A DNA stretch of 64,000 bases from the NCBI GenBank assembly GCA_036676235.1, contig JAKFDI010000064.1, forward strand, positions 62,001 to 126,000, in the 5' to 3' direction. Each line of letters opens with the position of its first letter. The stretch's first letter is position 1. The stretch comes from JAKFDI01 sp036676235 (lineage in GTDB: Bacteria; Pseudomonadota; Gammaproteobacteria; Burkholderiales; Burkholderiaceae_C). Position numbers and translations under genes: made by a program. Shown here piece by piece: positions 10,327-19,605 of this stretch. The notes beneath the pieces were generated by a model, which was not told the DNA's origin, made no database searches, and saw only the letters and a program-made list of their open reading frames with translations.

Positions 10327-11316
10327 TCAGAGATCGAACAGCACCGCGCCCCAGGTGAAGCCGCCGCCCACGCCTTCGAGCAGGACGGTGTCGCCGGACT
10401 TGATCGTGCCGGCACGCACGGCTTCGTCGAGCGCGAGCGGGATGGAAGCAGCCGAGGTGTTGCCGTGGCGGTCGACGGTGACGATCACCTTGTCCATCGG
10501 CAGCTTCAGCTTGCGCGCCGTGCTCTGCATGATGCGGATGTTGGCCTGGTGCGGAATCAGCCAGTCGACATCGGCCGCGGTACGGCCGGCCTTCTCGAGC
10601 ACCGAACGTGCCACCTCGTCGAGCACGCCGACGGCCAGCTTGAACACCGCCTGGCCATCCATCTTCAGGAACGGGTCGCCAAGGATCTGGCCGCCCGAGA
10701 CGTTGCCGGGGGTGCACAGGATCTCGGCGTGGCGCCCGTCGGCATGCAGATCGGTGGCGAGGATGCCCGGCGTGTCGCTCGCGGCCAGCACCACCGCGCC
10801 GGCCCCGTCGCCGAACAGCACGCAGGTTGTGCGGTCCCTGAAGTCGAGGATGCGCGAGAAGACCTCGGCGCCGATGACCAGCGCGCGGCGCGACGTGCCG
10901 GCCTTGACCATCGCGTCGGCGATCGCCAGCGCATAGACGAAGCCGGAGCACACGGCCTGCACGTCGAAGGCCGGGCAGCCGTGGATGCCGAGCTTGCGCT
11001 GCACGAAGCACGCGGTGGAGGGGAACACCATGTCCGGTGTGGACGTGGCGACGATGATCAGGTCGATGTCGGCGGCGGTGCAGCCGGCGGCCTCGATCGC
11101 GTGGCGCGCTGCTTGCACGGCGAGGTCGCTGGAGGCCACATCGGGGGCAGCGAAATGGCGTGCGCGAATGCCCGTGCGCTCGACGATCCACTGGTCGGAA
11201 GTCTCGATGCCTTGCTCGGCCAGCTGCGCGGCCAGCGCGTCGTTGGTCACCCGCCGGGGGGGCAGCGAACTGCCCGTGCCGACGATGCGTGAATAGCGTG
11301 AAGACGAAGCGTTCAT
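10327..11316 (-). CDS. fabH: 3-oxoacyl-ACP synthase III (FabH/KAS III)
   Basis: A 329-aa enzyme that starts fatty acid synthesis by condensing acetyl-CoA with malonyl-ACP. The catalytic triad is Cys123 (VQAVCSGF), His in WLIPHQANIRI and Asn in HGNTSAAS. Length is normal. The ATG at 11316 overlaps the plsX stop by four bases. The upstream open frame to 11431 is a shadow of plsX. Confidence 0.97.
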   Translation of the reverse strand: MNASSSRYSRIVGTGSSLPPRRVTNDALAAQLAEQGIETSDQWIVERTGIRARHFAAPDVASSDLAVQAARHAIEAAGCTAADIDLIIVATSTPDMVFPSTACFVQRKLGIHGCPAFDVQAVCSGFVYALAIADAMVKAGTSRRALVIGAEVFSRILDFRDRTTCVLFGDGAGAVVLAASDTPGILATDLHADGRHAEILCTPGNVSGGQILGDPFLKMDGQAVFKLAVGVLDEVARSVLEKAGRTAADVDWLIPHQANIRIMQSTARKLKLPMDKVIVTVDRHGNTSAASIPLALDEAVRAGTIKSGDTVLLEGVGGGFTWGAVLFDL

Positions 11317-12422
11317 GCGATGGATTCGGAGACGAGCCGCGGCTCGTCATTGACAGCCGCGGGCATGGCTTGCAGGGTGTCGTTGATGCGCTGATGCACC
11401 CGCTCCAGCAGCCCGTTGCGGGCGGCATCATAAGCCCGGTTCATCGCCTGCTCGAAGGCGTAGGCATCGGACGAACCATGGGCCTTGAACACCAGCCCGC
11501 GCAGGCCCAGCAGCGCCCCGCCGCTGTAGCGGCGATGGTCGACACGGTGCTTGAGCCGCTTGAGCACCGGCAGCGAAGTCAGCGCCGCCAGCTTCGAGAT
11601 CGCGTTGCGGCCGTACTCCTGCTTGATGAAGCCGAAGAGCATGGAGGCCAAGCCCTCGGCGGTCTTGAGCATCACGTTGCCCACGAAGCCGTCGCACACG
11701 ACGATGTCCGTCGTACCCTTGAAGATGTCGTTGCCTTCCACGTTGCCGTGGAAGTTGAGATGGCCGCCGGCAGCGGCCGCGCGAAGCAGTTCGCCGGCCC
11801 GCTTGATGGTCTCGTTGCCCTTCATCACCTCTTCGCCGATGTTGAGCAGGCCGACGCTCGGGCTCGGCTTGCCTTCGACCGCGCTCACGAGCGCGCTGCC
11901 CATGACGGCGAACTGCAGCAGGTGTTCGGCGGAACAGTCAACGTTGGCCCCGAGGTCGAGCACGGTGGTGTAACCGCTCTTCTCGTTGGGCATCACGGCG
12001 GCGATGGCGGGACGGTCGATGCCTTCAAGCGTCTTGAGCAGATAGCGCGACACAGCCATCAGCGCGCCCGTGTTGCCCGCCGACACGCAGGCATGGGCGG
12101 CCACATGGCCGGCGGCATCCGCCTTCACCTGGCTGATCGCCACGCGCATCGACGAATCCTTCTTGCGGCGCAGCGCCACCTCGATCGCGTCTTCCATCGT
12201 GACGACTTCGCTCGCGCCGACGATGGCGCAGCGCGGCCAGTCGCTGGCCGCGGCCAGCGCGTCGGCGCGCCCGACCAGAATCACCTCCGCCTGTGGGTGG
12301 GCGGCGAGGAATGCCCGAGCCGCAGGCAGGGTCACCGAGGGGCCGTGGTCGCCCCCCATGCAGTCGATGGCGATGCGCACGGTGCCCTCGAGCACCAGGT
12401 CGTCGCGAACGGGCGAGGTCAT
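11313..12422 (-). CDS. plsX: Phosphate acyltransferase PlsX
   Basis: A 369-aa enzyme that makes acyl-phosphate from acyl-ACP, feeding phospholipid synthesis with PlsY. IAIDCMGGDHGPSVT near the N-terminus and LLNIGEEVMKGNE are family signatures. The ATG at 12422 adds about 15 residues before the conserved core; a GTG start at VRIAIDCMGGD is an alternative. It lies downstream of rpmF and is coupled to fabH, the usual rpmF-plsX-fabH arrangement. Confidence 0.95.
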   Translation of the reverse strand: MTSPVRDDLVLEGTVRIAIDCMGGDHGPSVTLPAARAFLAAHPQAEVILVGRADALAAASDWPRCAIVGASEVVTMEDAIEVALRRKKDSSMRVAISQVKADAAGHVAAHACVSAGNTGALMAVSRYLLKTLEGIDRPAIAAVMPNEKSGYTTVLDLGANVDCSAEHLLQFAVMGSALVSAVEGKPSPSVGLLNIGEEVMKGNETIKRAGELLRAAAAGGHLNFHGNVEGNDIFKGTTDIVVCDGFVGNVMLKTAEGLASMLFGFIKQEYGRNAISKLAALTSLPVLKRLKHRVDHRRYSGGALLGLRGLVFKAHGSSDAYAFEQAMNRAYDAARNGLLERVHQRINDTLQAMPAAVNDEPRLVSESIA

Positions 12423-12553
12423 GTGGGAACGGGAGACGAAGCTAGGCGCGCATCAACGCGAACGCCCGGCGCTACCGCAAGGCAGGCCGGGCGAACCGGT
12501 ATTCCAGCTGCCGCTCGGGGCGGCGACGCTGCGACGCCTGGTCGCAACGCGGC

Positions 12554-12736
12554 TCAGGCGTCCGCTTTGGTCTTGAGAACCTTGCGGCCGCGGTAGAAGC
12601 CGGTCGGGCTGATGTGATGGCGCAGATGCGTCTCGCCGGTGGTCGGCTCGATCGCCGTGCCCGGCGCATCGAGCGAATAGTGGGCGCGGTGCATGCCGCG
12701 CTTCGACGGGGACTTCTTGTTCTGCTGAACAGCCAT
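12554..12736 (-). CDS. rpmF: 50S ribosomal protein L32
   Basis: A 60-aa basic ribosomal protein starting MAVQQNKKSPSKRGMHRAH and containing TGETHLRHHISPTGFYRGRKV. This form lacks the four-cysteine zinc ribbon of some L32 proteins, as is normal for proteobacteria. The ATG at 12736 is preceded by AAGGAG. It sits between yceD and plsX, a very widely conserved neighbourhood that ties ribosome and lipid synthesis. Confidence 0.97.
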   Translation of the reverse strand: MAVQQNKKSPSKRGMHRAHYSLDAPGTAIEPTTGETHLRHHISPTGFYRGRKVLKTKADA

Positions 12737-12838
12737 GGGATTCTCCTTGGGGCGCTCCGGCAGTGCCGCTCGGGGCTGGGCCGGAAGTCGGTGAAGGGGG
12801 CCGCAACACGCAGCCAAGCCCCAACCGAAAAGCCGACG

Positions 12839-12867
12839 ATTCTAGCATCCCCAGGCCCGAGATCCGG
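12839..12867 (-). promoter_or_regulatory. Candidate extended -10 promoter upstream of rpmF
   Basis: On the minus strand TGCTAGAAT provides an extended -10 (TAGAAT at 12839-12844 preceded by TGC). The -35 position (12862-12867, CCGGAT) is poor. It lies about 100 bp before rpmF in the 142-bp gap after yceD and could drive rpmF-plsX-fab. Motif-based, uncertain. Confidence 0.4.
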
Positions 12868-12878
12868 TGCGGCATCAG

Positions 12879-13433
12879 TCACGTCCTCGAACGGCCGTTC
12901 TTCAATGCCGACAGCACCGCGAAGGGGTTCGCCCGCTCTTCGCCGGCGGCCTCGTCGCTCGCGGGCAGGGGCAAGGGGTCGGGGCAGACCTCATGCCGCG
13001 GCACCAGGGGCAGCGCGAGCAGAAGTTCGTCTTCGACGAGTTCGCGCGCATCGAGCGAACGGGTCAGCACCAGCACGTCTTCTTCCACCTCTGCATCGAG
13101 CGTGGTGGCGGCGGCTTCGTCGGCCGCGAAAAGAAAGCTGCGCTGTGCATGAACGTCGGCGGCCACCGGCCCGAGGCAACGCTGGCAGACCAGCGACAAG
13201 GCGCAACTCGCGTCGAGATGCAGCCAGGTCTGCCGCGTGCCGCTGCGCGCGGCGCGGCTCTCGCCGCGAAGGCGCCAGGCGACGGCGTCGGAAGCGTCCG
13301 GCTTCGCCTCGGCATGGGTGGCCTCGGCCAGGCGCGGCAGCTCGGCGATGGGCCAGTTTCCCTCGAGTTCACCGCCGGCCTGGGTGAACGCTTCGACGGG
13401 CAGATGCAGGGGGTCGAAGGGACGATTCGTCAT
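12879..13433 (-). CDS. yceD: YceD/DUF177 family protein (23S rRNA accumulation protein)
   Basis: A 184-aa DUF177 protein; in other bacteria and plants this family is linked to 23S rRNA accumulation. Cysteines at 77, 83, 86 (CALSLVCQRCLGPV) and 150 (HEVCPDPL) form the family's likely metal-binding set. The acidic centre DAEVEEDVLVL and the C-terminal NPFAVLSALK are typical. The ATG at 13433 was chosen over the longer frame because it begins at the conserved FDPLHLPVEAF region. It precedes rpmF, as in most bacteria. Confidence 0.9.
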   Translation of the reverse strand: MTNRPFDPLHLPVEAFTQAGGELEGNWPIAELPRLAEATHAEAKPDASDAVAWRLRGESRAARSGTRQTWLHLDASCALSLVCQRCLGPVAADVHAQRSFLFAADEAAATTLDAEVEEDVLVLTRSLDARELVEDELLLALPLVPRHEVCPDPLPLPASDEAAGEERANPFAVLSALKNGRSRT

Positions 13434-13487
13434 TCGCCGCAGTGTACGAGGGGGCGCCGGCCACACCGGCGATGTGAGAATCGGCCG

Positions 13488-14087
13488 ATGCCTTCCTCGC
13501 CCGCGCTCATCCTCGCTTCCACGTCGCGCTATCGGCGCGAGTTGCTCCTGCGGCTGCGGCTGCCGTTCGAGGTCGAGAACCCGCAGGTCGACGAGACGCC
13601 GGGCGCCGGCGAAACGCCGTCGGCGCTGGCGCTTCGATTGGCACTCGCGAAGGCGCAGGCGGTGGCCGAGCGGCACCCGGACACGATCGTGATCGGCTCG
13701 GACCAGGTGGCCGATCTGGACGGCCGCCCGATCGGCAAGCCCGGCACGCATGAATGCGCCGTCGAGCAGCTTCACGCAATGAGCGGGCGCACTGTCGTAT
13801 TCCAGACGGCGGTGGCGGTCGTGCGCTGCAGCACCGGCTTCGCCGATGCCGTGCTGGCGCCGGTGACGGTGCGCTTTCGCGACCTATCCGCCGCCGAAAT
13901 CGAACACTACCTGCGAACGGAGCAGCCCTATGACTGTGCCGGCAGCGCCAAGTCGGAAGCGCTGGGCATCGCGTTGCTGAGCAGCCTCGAATCCGACGAT
14001 CCGACCGCCCTCGTCGGCCTGCCGCTGATCCGCACCTGCGAGCTGCTGCGCCGCGCCGGCCTCGACCCGCTGGCGCCTGCGGCATGA
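13488..14087 (+). CDS. Maf-like nucleotide pyrophosphatase, YceF subfamily
   Basis: A 199-aa Maf-family nucleoside triphosphate pyrophosphatase; YceF members prefer 7-methyl-GTP. The N-terminal SxxR motif is LASTSRYRRELL, the catalytic region is VIGSDQVADLDG, and the C-terminal CAGSAKSEALG plus LVGLPLI are diagnostic of YceF. It is divergent from yceD and starts 54 bp away. Its stop overlaps the next gene's start (ATGA), so the two are coupled. The longer frame to 12867 is antisense to yceD and is rejected. Confidence 0.92.
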   Translation: MPSSPALILASTSRYRRELLLRLRLPFEVENPQVDETPGAGETPSALALRLALAKAQAVAERHPDTIVIGSDQVADLDGRPIGKPGTHECAVEQLHAMSGRTVVFQTAVAVVRCSTGFADAVLAPVTVRFRDLSAAEIEHYLRTEQPYDCAGSAKSEALGIALLSSLESDDPTALVGLPLIRTCELLRRAGLDPLAPAA

Positions 14088-14860
14088 GCGGCACGCTGTT
14101 CCTGGTTCCCAACACGCTCGACTTCGGCATCGAGGGCGAGCTGGCGGACCTGCAGGAGGCGCTGCCCCTCGGCGTGATTCGCACCGCCGCCCGGCTCACG
14201 CACTGGGTGGCGGAGAACGCCAAGACGACGCGCGCATTTCTCAAGCGTGTGGATGCCGTGGTGCCGCTGGCCTTGCCGATGCAGCAGATCGCGATCGACG
14301 AACTGCCGCGCCCGGGCAAGGGTGGCGCAAAGACCCTCCCGGACCCGGCGACCGCGCGGGCCGCGTTCGAGCGCCTGCTGGCACCGGCGCATGCAGGCCA
14401 TGACCTGGGCCTGATCTCCGAAGCCGGCCTTCCCGCCGTGGCAGACCCCGGCGCCGCCCTGGTGCAGGCCGCGCATGCGGGCGGGATTCGCGTCGTTCCG
14501 CTGGCGGGGCCGAGTTCGCTGCTGCTCGCCTTGGCGGCGAGCGGCCTGAACGGGCAGAGCTTCGCGTTCGTCGGTTATCTGCCGGTCGATGCGGCGCAGC
14601 GGGCCGCGCGCATCCGCGAACTCGAGGCGCTGTCGCGCAAATGGGGTCAGACGCAGTTGATGATCGAGACGCCCTACCGCAACGAGGCGTTGCTGCACGC
14701 GCTGGTGGAGCAGCTCAACCCCGCCACCGAACTCTCGGTAAGTTGTGGCCTCACGCTCGGCTCGGGCTGGACGCGCAGCGCGCGCGTGGCCGAATGGCGG
14801 GCCGCACCGCGAGCGATGCCGAAGAATGTTCCGGCTGTTTTCGGGCTGCTGGCCCAGTAG
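14084..14860 (+). CDS. SAM-dependent methyltransferase, RsmI-like (tetrapyrrole methylase fold)
   Basis: A 258-aa protein of the tetrapyrrole-methylase fold, related to RsmI (16S rRNA 2'-O-methyltransferase). MSGTLFLVPNTLDFG opens the chain, ISEAGLPAVADPG is the SAM-binding GLP loop, and PLAGPSSLLLALAASGLNG and YRNEALLHAL follow. It is shorter than RsmI and has the extended loop KGGAKTLPD. The pairing with yceF is common in Burkholderiales, where this protein appears as a second paralogue. The exact substrate is not known. Confidence 0.85.
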   Translation: MSGTLFLVPNTLDFGIEGELADLQEALPLGVIRTAARLTHWVAENAKTTRAFLKRVDAVVPLALPMQQIAIDELPRPGKGGAKTLPDPATARAAFERLLAPAHAGHDLGLISEAGLPAVADPGAALVQAAHAGGIRVVPLAGPSSLLLALAASGLNGQSFAFVGYLPVDAAQRAARIRELEALSRKWGQTQLMIETPYRNEALLHALVEQLNPATELSVSCGLTLGSGWTRSARVAEWRAAPRAMPKNVPAVFGLLAQ

Positions 14861-14867
14861 CCGGCCG

Positions 14868-16349
14868 TCAGTCGGCCTTCTTGGCCCCGAAGAGCGCGGC
14901 GACCTTGCGCTTGGGCTTGATGTTGGCCGACAGACCGCGCGCGGCCGCCGAAGGCGTCGCCGCCTTGGTCTCCCACGCAGCATCGCCGTTGGCGCTCGCC
15001 TCGTACGGACGGTCGAAGAACGGATCCGCCGACGGACGAGGCGTGGCCGGACGGCCGACCGCCGCATGCGTGTATGAACGCTCGCGCGCCGGCTCGCCCG
15101 CATCGCGGCGCGGTCGGTCGCCGCGGAACTCGCGGCGCGGGCGTTCGATGTCGAACTCGAGCGGCTCGAGCTCCATCTTCTTCTTGATGAGCTTTTCGAT
15201 GTCGCCGACCAGCCGGGCGTCCTCGCGCGTGACCAGGGTCACCGCCAGGCCCGACGCGCCGGCGCGTCCGGTGCGGCCGATGCGGTGCACGTAGTCTTCG
15301 GCGTTGAACGGCACGTCGAAGTTGAAGACGGCCGGCAGATCGGCGATGTCGAGCCCGCGCGCCGCCACGTCGGTGGCAACGAGCACGTCGACGTCACCGC
15401 GCTTGAAGGCGTCGAGTGCTTTCAGCCGCTCGTCCTGCGACTTGTCGCCGTGCAGCGCGGTGGTGCGCAGCCCGTCGCGCTCGAACGAGCGCGCAAGACG
15501 CGCGCAACCCAGCTTGGAATTGACGAACACCAGCGCCTGGCCGAGCGAGCGCTCCTTCAGCAGCTTGAGCACCGCGGCGCGCTTGTCGTCGGAGGTGACG
15601 CTGTAGAAGCGCTGCTCGACGTTGGTGGCGGTGGCATTGGGCCGTGCCACTTCCACCAGCAGCGGATCTTGCAGATAGCTCTCGGCCAGCCGCTTGATTT
15701 CGGGCGAGAAGGTGGCCGAGAACAGAAGCGTCTGGCGCTGCTTGGGCAGGTAGCTCAGGATGCGCTGCAGGTCGGGCAGGAAGCCGATGTCCAGCATGCG
15801 GTCGGCCTCGTCGAGCACCACGTACTCGACCTGGTGCAGCGCGCAGTTCTTCGCCTCGATGTGGTCGAGCAGGCGCCCCGGGGTGGCGATCAGCACCTCG
15901 ACACCGCGCTTGAGTTCGGCCGTCTGCGGCTTCATGTCGATGCCGCCGAAGACCACCGTGGCGCGCAGGTTCGTGTGCTTGGAGTACGTCTTGACGCTGT
16001 TCGCCACCTGGTCGGCCAGTTCGCGCGTCGGCGCCAGAACCAGGGCACGAACCGGGTGCCGCGCCGGCGAAGCGCTGCTGTTCTCGTGCTTGAGCATCTT
16101 CTGCAGCAGCGGCAGCGAGAACGCGGCCGTCTTGCCGGTGCCGGTCTGGGCGGCGCCCATCACGTCGCGCCCGTCGAGCACGAGTGGAATCGCCTTCGCC
16201 TGGATCGGCGTCATCGTCAGGTAGCCGGACTCGGCCACGGCACGCAGCAACTTGGGATCGAGCGCGAGAGTGTCGAAACGGGCCGGCGCGGGTGCTTCGG
16301 CTTCAGGGGTTGCAGTGCTTGTGGCGCCTGTCTGGGTGGGGTCAATCAT
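14868..16349 (-). CDS. rhlE: DEAD-box ATP-dependent RNA helicase, RhlE-like
   Basis: A 493-aa RNA helicase. Q motif near MTPIQAKAIP, motif I AQTGTGKT, Ia PTRELADQ, motif II VLDEADRMLD, motif III FSATFS, motif V ATDVAARGLDI and motif VI HRIGRTGRAG. A basic, low-complexity tail of about 110 residues follows the core, ending KPKRKVAALFGAKK; such tails give RNA binding and ribosome-assembly or cold-adaptation roles in RhlE proteins. It converges on the methyltransferase gene with a 7-bp gap and starts 37 bp after the sugar transferase gene. Confidence 0.93.
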   Translation of the reverse strand: MIDPTQTGATSTATPEAEAPAPARFDTLALDPKLLRAVAESGYLTMTPIQAKAIPLVLDGRDVMGAAQTGTGKTAAFSLPLLQKMLKHENSSASPARHPVRALVLAPTRELADQVANSVKTYSKHTNLRATVVFGGIDMKPQTAELKRGVEVLIATPGRLLDHIEAKNCALHQVEYVVLDEADRMLDIGFLPDLQRILSYLPKQRQTLLFSATFSPEIKRLAESYLQDPLLVEVARPNATATNVEQRFYSVTSDDKRAAVLKLLKERSLGQALVFVNSKLGCARLARSFERDGLRTTALHGDKSQDERLKALDAFKRGDVDVLVATDVAARGLDIADLPAVFNFDVPFNAEDYVHRIGRTGRAGASGLAVTLVTREDARLVGDIEKLIKKKMELEPLEFDIERPRREFRGDRPRRDAGEPARERSYTHAAVGRPATPRPSADPFFDRPYEASANGDAAWETKAATPSAAARGLSANIKPKRKVAALFGAKKAD

Positions 16350-16386
16350 CCGTCGATTATCGCCCCTGCCCCCTTTTGGCCCTGCA

Positions 16387-17484
16387 TCAACGGCGGATGA
16401 TCATCCAGCCGGGCGTCCTGAAACGCACGATCCGCCAGTACAGCAACACATAGGCCGCGGCAAAGATCAGGAGCGACGTGCCCAGGATCGGCGTGCTGTC
16501 CCACCACAACATGGCCGGCACCACGGACAGCGAGCACAGCACCCACAGATAAGGCGCCGTCATCGAGTTGCGCCGGGTCAGCACCGCGGCGTCCTTGCTG
16601 CCCACGGCCCAGCGCATCAGGCGCCGGTAGATCAGGCTGTGCAGGTGGATGCCGTCCGGCATGCCCATCGGCCGCCCGCGCACCACCTTGCGCCGGTACA
16701 TCGAGAACACCGTCTCGAACACCGGGTAGGCGCACAGCAACAGCGGGCACAGCGGCGACACCGACGGGTTGCGGTGCAGCAGCAGGATCGCGATCTCGGC
16801 CAGCACGAAGCCGAGGAAATAGGCGCCGCCGTCGCCGAGGAAGATCAGGCCGTTCGGGTAGTTCCACAAGAAAAAACCGAGTACCGCGCCGACGGCCGCG
16901 AGCGCGAGGCCAAGGATCAGCGAGTCGCCCACCTGATAGGCAATATAGGCAAGGCCCGTGAGCATCAGCATCACGCACATCGAGGCCAAGCCGTTCATGC
17001 CGTCAATGATGTTCACGGAGTTGGCGACCCCGGCCACGGCAAAGACCGCCAGCAGTGCCGCACCGGCCGGCCAGGCGGCGATCCAGTCGAGACCCGGGAT
17101 GTCGGTCCGCGAGATCACCGCCTGCAGCAGCCACGCCGCGAGCACCGCCGACAGCGCGGTTGCGAACAGCCGCCGCCGCGGCGACACACGCTTGGTCAGG
17201 TCTTCCTGCAAGCCGGCCGCGAAGGCCGGAAGCGCGCACGCCAGCAGACCGAAGATGACCGTCCATTCGTCGTCCGGCCGCTCGAACGCCAGCATTGCCA
17301 AGGACGCAGCGAAGCCGAAGAAGATGCCCACGCCGCCGATCCGCGGCACGGCGCGGGCGTGGAATTTCTGCGGTCCACGGAAATCATGGTCGCCCGAGGC
17401 GTGGCCGTGCAGGCGCATGGACCGGACGACGTACAGCGTGGAGACGGCAGCCACGATAAAACCCGCGACGATCACGAGAAGCAT
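16387..17484 (-). CDS. WecA/MraY-family undecaprenyl-phosphate sugar-1-phosphate transferase
   Basis: A 365-aa polytopic membrane enzyme with about 11 helices. RIGGVGIFFGF near residue 50, the NxxDGxNGL motif in VNIIDGMNGLASM and LGDGGAYFLGF are signatures of the polyprenyl-phosphate N-acetylhexosamine-1-phosphate transferases. It should prime O-antigen or enterobacterial-type glycan synthesis on undecaprenyl phosphate at the cytoplasmic face. The ATG at 17484 opens directly into a transmembrane helix. It is divergent from rfbB and is the likely initiating enzyme for the neighbouring O-antigen cluster. The sugar substrate cannot be told from sequence. Confidence 0.9.
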   Translation of the reverse strand: MLLVIVAGFIVAAVSTLYVVRSMRLHGHASGDHDFRGPQKFHARAVPRIGGVGIFFGFAASLAMLAFERPDDEWTVIFGLLACALPAFAAGLQEDLTKRVSPRRRLFATALSAVLAAWLLQAVISRTDIPGLDWIAAWPAGAALLAVFAVAGVANSVNIIDGMNGLASMCVMLMLTGLAYIAYQVGDSLILGLALAAVGAVLGFFLWNYPNGLIFLGDGGAYFLGFVLAEIAILLLHRNPSVSPLCPLLLCAYPVFETVFSMYRRKVVRGRPMGMPDGIHLHSLIYRRLMRWAVGSKDAAVLTRRNSMTAPYLWVLCSLSVVPAMLWWDSTPILGTSLLIFAAAYVLLYWRIVRFRTPGWMIIRR

Positions 17485-17566
17485 CCGCGAAGTGTACGTT
17501 TGCACCGGATCGTGAAATGCCCGCCGCGGCCGCCCGTTGCGCCGTATCCACGGCAACCACGCTGCC

Positions 17567-17572
17567 TACAAT
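17567..17572 (+). promoter_or_regulatory. Candidate -10 box for the rfbBDAC/O-antigen operon
   Basis: TACAAT lies 60 bp before the rfbB ATG in the 148-bp divergent gap between the WecA-like gene and rfbB. No good -35 box is visible at 16-18 bp, so this is a weak call. The position is where the cluster's promoter should be. Confidence 0.3.
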
Positions 17573-17632
17573 CCGCGCTTCTCGCTCTGCTGGTTCCTGT
17601 GGCAGCGCGCTCTCAGACTTCCCACCGCAACC

Positions 17633-18700
17633 ATGATCCTGGTCACTGGCGGCGCCGGCTTCATCGGCGCCAATTTCGTGCTCGACTGGCTGGCGACGAG
17701 CGATGAGCCGGTGCTCAATCTCGACGCGCTCACGTATGCCGGCAACCGTGAAAGTCTCGCGTCGCTCGAAGGCGATGCGCGGCACTTCTTCGTTCACGGC
17801 GACATCACCGACCGGGCACTCGTCGATTCGCTGCTCGCCACGCACCGGCCGCGGGCGGTGATCCACTTCGCCGCCGAGAGCCACGTCGACCGCAGCATCC
17901 ACGGCCCGGCGGCCTTCGTGCGCACCAACATCGAAGGCACGTTCACGTTGCTCGAAGCGGTGCGGGCGCACTGGAGCGCGCTGGGCGCCGACGAGAAGCG
18001 CGCCTTTCGCTTCCACCACGTGAGCACCGACGAGGTTTACGGCTCTCTCGGGCCGAACGCTCCGGCATTCACCGAGCAACACGCCTACGAACCGAACAGT
18101 CCTTATTCCGCCAGCAAGGCCGCCAGCGACCACATGGTGCGCGCCTGGCACCACACCTACGGCCTGCCGGTGGTCACCACCAACTGCAGCAACAACTACG
18201 GCCCCTATCACTTCCCCGAGAAGCTGATTCCGCTGATGATCGTCAACGCATTGGCCGGCAAGCCGCTGCCCGTGTACGGCGACGGCATGCAGGTCCGCGA
18301 TTGGCTCTACGTGAAGGACCATTGCGCCGCGATCCGCGAAGTGCTGGCAAAGGGCCGCGTCGGTGAGACGTACAACGTGGGCGGCTGGAACGAGAAGCCC
18401 AACATCGAAATCGTGAAGACGATCTGCGCGCTGCTCGACGAGATGCACCCCGATGCGGCCGGCAGCTACGCCCGCCACATCACCTACGTGACCGACCGCC
18501 CCGGCCACGACCGCCGCTACGCCATCGATGCCCGCAAGCTCGAACGCGAACTCGGCTGGAAGCCGGCCGAGACCTTCGAGACTGGGATCCGCAAGACGGT
18601 GCGCTGGTACCTCGACAACACCGAGTGGGTGGCGCGCGTGCAAAGCGGCGCCTATCGCGACTGGGTGGCGAAGAACTACGACACCCGGGTGAGCGCGTGA
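17633..18700 (+). CDS. rfbB: dTDP-glucose 4,6-dehydratase
   Basis: A 355-aa extended SDR enzyme, step 2 of dTDP-L-rhamnose synthesis. The NAD-binding motif is GGAGFIGANF, the catalytic region is STDEVYGSL and the YxxxK motif is YSASKAASDH. The ATG at 17633 gives MILVTGGAGFIG; the frame's earlier start adds unrelated residues. Its stop overlaps the GTG start of rfbD by four bases. Confidence 0.97.
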   Translation: MILVTGGAGFIGANFVLDWLATSDEPVLNLDALTYAGNRESLASLEGDARHFFVHGDITDRALVDSLLATHRPRAVIHFAAESHVDRSIHGPAAFVRTNIEGTFTLLEAVRAHWSALGADEKRAFRFHHVSTDEVYGSLGPNAPAFTEQHAYEPNSPYSASKAASDHMVRAWHHTYGLPVVTTNCSNNYGPYHFPEKLIPLMIVNALAGKPLPVYGDGMQVRDWLYVKDHCAAIREVLAKGRVGETYNVGGWNEKPNIEIVKTICALLDEMHPDAAGSYARHITYVTDRPGHDRRYAIDARKLERELGWKPAETFETGIRKTVRWYLDNTEWVARVQSGAYRDWVAKNYDTRVSA

Positions 18701-19593
18701 AGATCCTCCTGCTCGGCAAGAACGGACAGGTCGGCTGGGAGCTGCAGCGCGCCCTCGCGCCGCTGGGCGAGCTGATCGCGCTTGATTTCGACAGCCCCGG
18801 CCCTTTGAGGGCCGACTTCTCGAACCCCGAATCGCTGGCCGCCACCGTGCGCGCCGTGGCGCCGCAGATCATCGTCAACGCCGCAGCGCACACGGCGGTC
18901 GACAAGGCCGAGAGCGAACCCGAGTTCGCCCGCACGTTGAACGCTGCTGCCCCCGGCGTGCTCGCACGCGAAGCCAAGGCCATCGGCGCCTGGCTGATGC
19001 ACTACAGCACCGACTACGTGTTCGACGGCAGCGGCAGCGCACCGTGGACTGAAGACTCGCCGACAGCCCCGCTCAGCGTGTATGGCAGCACCAAGCTGGA
19101 AGGCGAGGAACTCATCCGCGCCAGCGGCTGCCGGCATCTGATCTTTCGCACGAGCTGGGTGTATGCAGCACGCGGCGGCAACTTCGCCAAGACCATGCTG
19201 CGCCTGGCCAAAGAACGCGATCGGCTCACCGTGATCGACGACCAGATCGGCGCCCCCACCGGCGCGGAATTGCTGGCCGACTTGACCACGCACGCATTGC
19301 GCACCGCACTGAGCCGCCCCGAGGTGGCCGGCACCTATCACGCCGTCGCGTCAGGCGAGACGAGCTGGCACGGCTATGCGCGGCATGTGATCGAGTTCGC
19401 CCGCGCACGCGGTGAGGCGATCAAGGTAGCCCCCGACGCCATTGACCCCGTCGCGACGAGCGCCTTTCCCACACCTGCCCGGCGCCCCGGCAATTCGCGC
19501 ATGAACACGACCAAATTGCGCGAGACCTTCGGCTTCACGCTGCCCGACTGGCGCGCCGGCGTCGAGCGCATGCTGACCGAAACCCTGGGCTGA
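18697..19593 (+). CDS. rfbD: dTDP-4-dehydrorhamnose reductase
   Basis: A 298-aa SDR enzyme, the last step to dTDP-L-rhamnose. It starts at GTG 18697 (MKILLLGKNGQVGWELQ), overlapping rfbB as GTGA. YGSTKLEGEELI carries the YxxxK pair, STDYVFDG is conserved, and the C-terminal RPGNSRMNTTKLRETFG is typical. The order B-D-A-C is common in proteobacteria. Confidence 0.96.
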   Translation: MKILLLGKNGQVGWELQRALAPLGELIALDFDSPGPLRADFSNPESLAATVRAVAPQIIVNAAAHTAVDKAESEPEFARTLNAAAPGVLAREAKAIGAWLMHYSTDYVFDGSGSAPWTEDSPTAPLSVYGSTKLEGEELIRASGCRHLIFRTSWVYAARGGNFAKTMLRLAKERDRLTVIDDQIGAPTGAELLADLTTHALRTALSRPEVAGTYHAVASGETSWHGYARHVIEFARARGEAIKVAPDAIDPVATSAFPTPARRPGNSRMNTTKLRETFGFTLPDWRAGVERMLTETLG

Positions 19594-19605
19594 TCCCATC
19601 ATCGA